DNA from: Methanobacteriota archaeon | Lineage (GTDB): Archaea; Thermoplasmatota; Poseidoniia; Poseidoniales; Poseidoniaceae | Direction of reading: 5' to 3' | DNA: 53,858 nt | Assembly (NCBI GenBank): GCA_011524855.1 | Contig: WTJK01000040.1 | Span: 7,641 to 61,498, forward strand | Shown: piece after piece, positions 50,928 to 53,858 of the stretch | Layout: each line of letters starts with the position of its first letter | How positions within the stretch are numbered: the stretch's first letter is position 1 | Made by a program: the position numbers and the translations under genes | The notes under the pieces: generated by a model | What the model saw: the letters and a program-made list of their open reading frames with translations, nothing else | Database searches by the model: none | What the model was told of the DNA's origin: nothing

Positions 50928-53858
50928 ATGACCGGTGTGCGTCATCGCAGCCTCGCCCTTGGGCTGGTGCTGCTGATGCTGACCACTCCGCTGGTCGGAC
51001 TGATGAGCAACGACCGCTCACCCCAAACCCAACTGGAGGAGCGCCGGCCGATGCTGGTCGGTGCAGGCGACGAGGTCAACCTCACCCTCTCCACGGTGCC
51101 CAACAGTCAACTCACGCTTGACCTGCCCACCGACGAGCCGGTCTATCGGGCCGAGTTGGCGCTGGCGCCTCGCGTCTTGCCTGCCCACTCCGGTTTTGTG
51201 TGGGACCAGGCCAGCGACTGGGAGCACCCCGACGCCATGCGAAACGGAACCTTGGCCACCGGGGGCATGTTGACCGGTACAGCGGAAGGTCAGCTCTGGG
51301 ATTTCAACAACGGTGCGCAAGGCTGGACTTTTTCCAACTCGTTCAGCGGACGCATCACCACGCCGGCCTGTGGCTTCAACGGTTCCACCGGTGGGTCCAT
51401 CCGAACCCACGGCGGTTCCACGTACGCCACCTCGCCCGTGGTTGATCTGACCGGCGGGCAAAACATCCCGTTCCATGCTTGGGTGCTGCAAGGGTCGTTT
51501 TCCTGCGGAGAGGAGCCCGACAGCGGTGAAAACCTGCAATTCCAGTACAAAAGCGCAGCAGGATCGTGGGTGACGTTCCAAACCTACCTCGGTTCAACCA
51601 GCGGCGGGTCTGCCATCCAGTTCATGACCACCCTGCCCAACGCAGCCCTGCACGCCACCTCGCAGTTCCGTTTGCACCAAACCAGCGGGAGCACCTCGTG
51701 TTGTGATTTCTGGTACATTGACGACGTTCACCTCGCGACACCGCCTGAATCCAACTGGACCAGCCCTTCCCTGGGTCATGCTACGGGCGTGACGGTGCCG
51801 CTGGCCGATGACACGTACATGCCCCTTCACATTGAAGCGACGATTCCCACGGGTTCCTGGCTCAATTGGAGCGTGTTGGACGCCACAGGCGAACCCATTC
51901 CTGGCATGTTTGGCTCCAACACGCATCGGGTCCCCCTCAACCTGCTTGACCACACGGAACACGACGAAGTCCGTTTGTTGCTCGAATTCAAAGGGGGCGA
52001 AGACGGCATGCCACTCGTTCACGCCGTCAGCGGGGATGGCGCCATCGTGGAGACGATGATGACCGACCCTGCCTTGCGGGGTTGGACCCACCAAGGCTCA
52101 TCCCACAACGGCGAGCACGTCCCGGTGCCTGCCACCGATGGCTGCGGTGTGGACCCCGCCCTGGCCAGCATTGAAGCCTATCCCGACCATCCCGTGTTCA
52201 ACCTCACGGCGACCTTTGGCGCTACGCTTTTGTTGACCTGCAACCCGCAAGGGGCAGCGAATCGAGTGGCTTGGAACATCACCGACGAGGCCGGCGACGA
52301 CGTGGACAGCGGCAGTTTCCAACTCTTGGCACCCAACGCTGCTGGTGCCTACAGTGAACGAACGCTGACCTCCAGTTCCTTGGACGACGAGCAACCGATG
52401 AATTACACCCTAAGTACGGTTTACGAGGTGTTCAACACGAGCACGAGCACGTACGACGAGCAGGCGTGGTCCAATGCGTCCTTTGCCACGGCTCGTGTGA
52501 TCGACGTCGCCACAGGAAAAGTCGACGTCGCCGTGGTGGGTGCGCTCTCCGGTGAACAACCGGTGGGGGATTGCTCTGTGGATGCCGCTGTTGACGGGTT
52601 GCACGTTGATCTTGGTGAAGCCTTTGAAGGCCGTTTGGTCAGTTCTTGTCCGGTGTTGAACGAAACGCTGGAGGGCTCATGGACCTTGGTCGACCTCAAC
52701 ACCAACAGTGCGATTGACTCGGGTACATTCAACTGGACGAACACCGGTTCCAACCGCACGAACTCGGTCACCTCGAACGTGTTGTCGACGCAATCGGCGG
52801 GCCAGTACAGGTTCAACAGCGCCCTGCGATGGTACAACACCCTCTCTGGGCAATGGTCGACCCTCGACAGCGACTTCGCCTTGGTCACCGTGGCCAACCA
52901 CACGGCGCTGTACAACACCACCGTCTGCGGCGCGACCGTTCACCCTTATGCGGCGACGATGAGCCTTGGCGATGGTTTCACCGGCACGGTTGAATCGACC
53001 TGCGGTGTGGTGAACGCCACCCTGCGTGCCGATTACGCCATCATGCCCTCCGGATCCTCAACCGTTGTTGCCAACGGCTCCATCAACTGGACGAACAGCG
53101 AGTATCACCGGCGTTCGACGTTGACGGTGACCGACCTGTCTTCCCAACCTGCAGGTTCCTACGATGTGGAAGTGCGGCTTCTCGAGTACAACGCCACCAC
53201 CACCAACTGGACCACCTCCTCACAGTTCGTCTCGTACGTCGACATCGTCAACGAGACCGTGGTGGACGCTCCGCCTTCCCAGTGCACGGTGCGCATGTCG
53301 CCGGGGCGCGCCATCGCTGAACTGGGTCAGGGGTTCACCGGTCAAGCCGACACCCTGTGTTCACCCACACGTGACAACCTCACGCTCACCTGGTCCCTGA
53401 CCAACACCGACAGCAACACCACCGTGACCACCGGTAGCGTGACGTGGACATCGACACAAGCTGCCATGCTTCACCCTCTCTCGTCCAGCGCGCTGGCCAC
53501 ACAACCCGAAGGGAACTATTCCCTTGCCGGTGTGCTGTCGTGGTACAACACGAGCGCCTTGGCGTCGCAAACCTTGGACAGCGCTTCCAGCACCTTCGAG
53601 GTGCGCAACACCTCAGCCATCGGCGTGAGCGATATGATCTGTTCGGTGGACGTTCGCTCGACGAGGGTCCACTACGTTCAGGGCTCGACGTTTGAAGGTG
53701 AACTGCACACCCAGTGCCCTCGGACGAACGCCACCCTTTGGGTGGATTGGACCCTTGAAAACACCGATGCGTCCGTTGTCATCGATTCGGGTTCGTTCGC
53801 CTGGACCAACACGGCCTTCCATCGGGAACAGAACATCACCTCCACGGCCATTTCAGGT
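50928..53858 (+). CDS. Secreted Cys-paired repeat protein with MAM-like domain, truncated by right edge
   Basis: 977 codons are present and the frame is open to the end. It starts with a signal-anchor (VRHRSLALGLVLLMLTTPLVG). A MAM/Ig-like segment at residues ~115-270 has WDFNNGAQGWTF and CCDFWYIDDVHL. Then come five units opening at Cys codons 52143, 52572, 52926, 53283 and 53640, a spacing of 118-119 residues from the second on (143 for the first). Units share LGxxFxGxxxxxC, NxTLxxxW, NTxSNxxxDSGxFxWTN and WYNT. The same family is in the left-edge gene. Pairs of cysteines suggest one disulfide per bead. N-x-S/T sequons are frequent. Function is unknown; a surface or adhesion role is inference. 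Confidence 0.82.
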   Translation, partial: MTGVRHRSLALGLVLLMLTTPLVGLMSNDRSPQTQLEERRPMLVGAGDEVNLTLSTVPNSQLTLDLPTDEPVYRAELALAPRVLPAHSGFVWDQASDWEHPDAMRNGTLATGGMLTGTAEGQLWDFNNGAQGWTFSNSFSGRITTPACGFNGSTGGSIRTHGGSTYATSPVVDLTGGQNIPFHAWVLQGSFSCGEEPDSGENLQFQYKSAAGSWVTFQTYLGSTSGGSAIQFMTTLPNAALHATSQFRLHQTSGSTSCCDFWYIDDVHLATPPESNWTSPSLGHATGVTVPLADDTYMPLHIEATIPTGSWLNWSVLDATGEPIPGMFGSNTHRVPLNLLDHTEHDEVRLLLEFKGGEDGMPLVHAVSGDGAIVETMMTDPALRGWTHQGSSHNGEHVPVPATDGCGVDPALASIEAYPDHPVFNLTATFGATLLLTCNPQGAANRVAWNITDEAGDDVDSGSFQLLAPNAAGAYSERTLTSSSLDDEQPMNYTLSTVYEVFNTSTSTYDEQAWSNASFATARVIDVATGKVDVAVVGALSGEQPVGDCSVDAAVDGLHVDLGEAFEGRLVSSCPVLNETLEGSWTLVDLNTNSAIDSGTFNWTNTGSNRTNSVTSNVLSTQSAGQYRFNSALRWYNTLSGQWSTLDSDFALVTVANHTALYNTTVCGATVHPYAATMSLGDGFTGTVESTCGVVNATLRADYAIMPSGSSTVVANGSINWTNSEYHRRSTLTVTDLSSQPAGSYDVEVRLLEYNATTTNWTTSSQFVSYVDIVNETVVDAPPSQCTVRMSPGRAIAELGQGFTGQADTLCSPTRDNLTLTWSLTNTDSNTTVTTGSVTWTSTQAAMLHPLSSSALATQPEGNYSLAGVLSWYNTSALASQTLDSASSTFEVRNTSAIGVSDMICSVDVRSTRVHYVQGSTFEGELHTQCPRTNATLWVDWTLENTDASVVIDSGSFAWTNTAFHREQNITSTAISG

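Overview
The window is a gene-dense stretch of archaeal chromosome. It carries a TATA-binding protein, the exosome subunit Csl4, NMD3, mevalonate kinase, a METTL5-type methylase, a SepF-like protein and a bifunctional phosphoglucose/phosphomannose isomerase. TATA-like boxes sit about 26 nt before many start codons, which points to leaderless mRNAs. Moderately high GC, very large secreted Asp/Asn-rich proteins with PKD/CARDB-like repeats, aerobic respiration genes (ccm cluster, heme/Fe-S quinone reductase) and no gap above about 190 bp suggest a planktonic marine Thermoplasmatota member of the Marine Group II (Poseidoniales) type. That placement is inference from gene content. No rRNA, tRNA, CRISPR array, insertion sequence or phage gene was seen.

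Layout. 1-10748 (all minus strand): a secreted repeat protein cut by the left edge, a radical SAM enzyme with a C-terminal helix-hairpin-helix, an exosome Csl4 fused to two RRM domains, a METTL5-like methylase, a tiny zinc ribbon, an unknown protein, aspartate-semialdehyde dehydrogenase, a GT2 glycosyltransferase and a polytopic GT-C-like membrane protein. 10822-11439: an M23/LytM-fold protein. 11433-15800 (minus): phosphoglucose/phosphomannose isomerase, NMD3, and a heme-export cluster made of a 54-aa CcmD-like gene, CcmC and a CcmA-CcmB fusion. 15886-23758 (plus): a rhomboid protease with a C-terminal zinc finger, a giant membrane-anchored subtilase with a cytosolic zinc ribbon, and GlmS. 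23845-31349: a KaiC/RAD55-like ATPase with an altered P-loop, Maf, a SepF-like protein next to a giant PKD-type surface protein, TBP with an insertion, and mevalonate kinase. 31475-38251: an EtfD/EMO-like membrane oxidoreductase, MutY, a small unknown protein, a Frag1/DRAM-like membrane protein, an SDR and CysRS. 38257-50791: a lamin-tail/amidohydrolase ectoenzyme, thioredoxin, an S15 peptidase lipoprotein, a MutS-like ATPase, an Asp-box lipoprotein, a BtuF-like protein without signal peptide, and IleRS. 50928-53858: a second secreted repeat protein, cut by the right edge, with the same repeat family as the protein at the left edge.

How the genes work together. Three themes recur. The first is RNA and translation (Csl4-RRM, METTL5-like, NMD3, CysRS, IleRS). 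The second is surface and secreted degradation (subtilase, S15 peptidase, amidohydrolase, sialidase-like lipoprotein, PKD/CARDB and edge repeat proteins), as expected of a protein- and polymer-degrading heterotroph. The third is respiration (ccm genes, EtfD/EMO-like complex). The strongest candidate for something undescribed is the Csl4-RRM-RRM fusion at 3060-4481: an RNA exosome cap subunit carrying two well-formed eukaryote-style RRMs and a basic tail.
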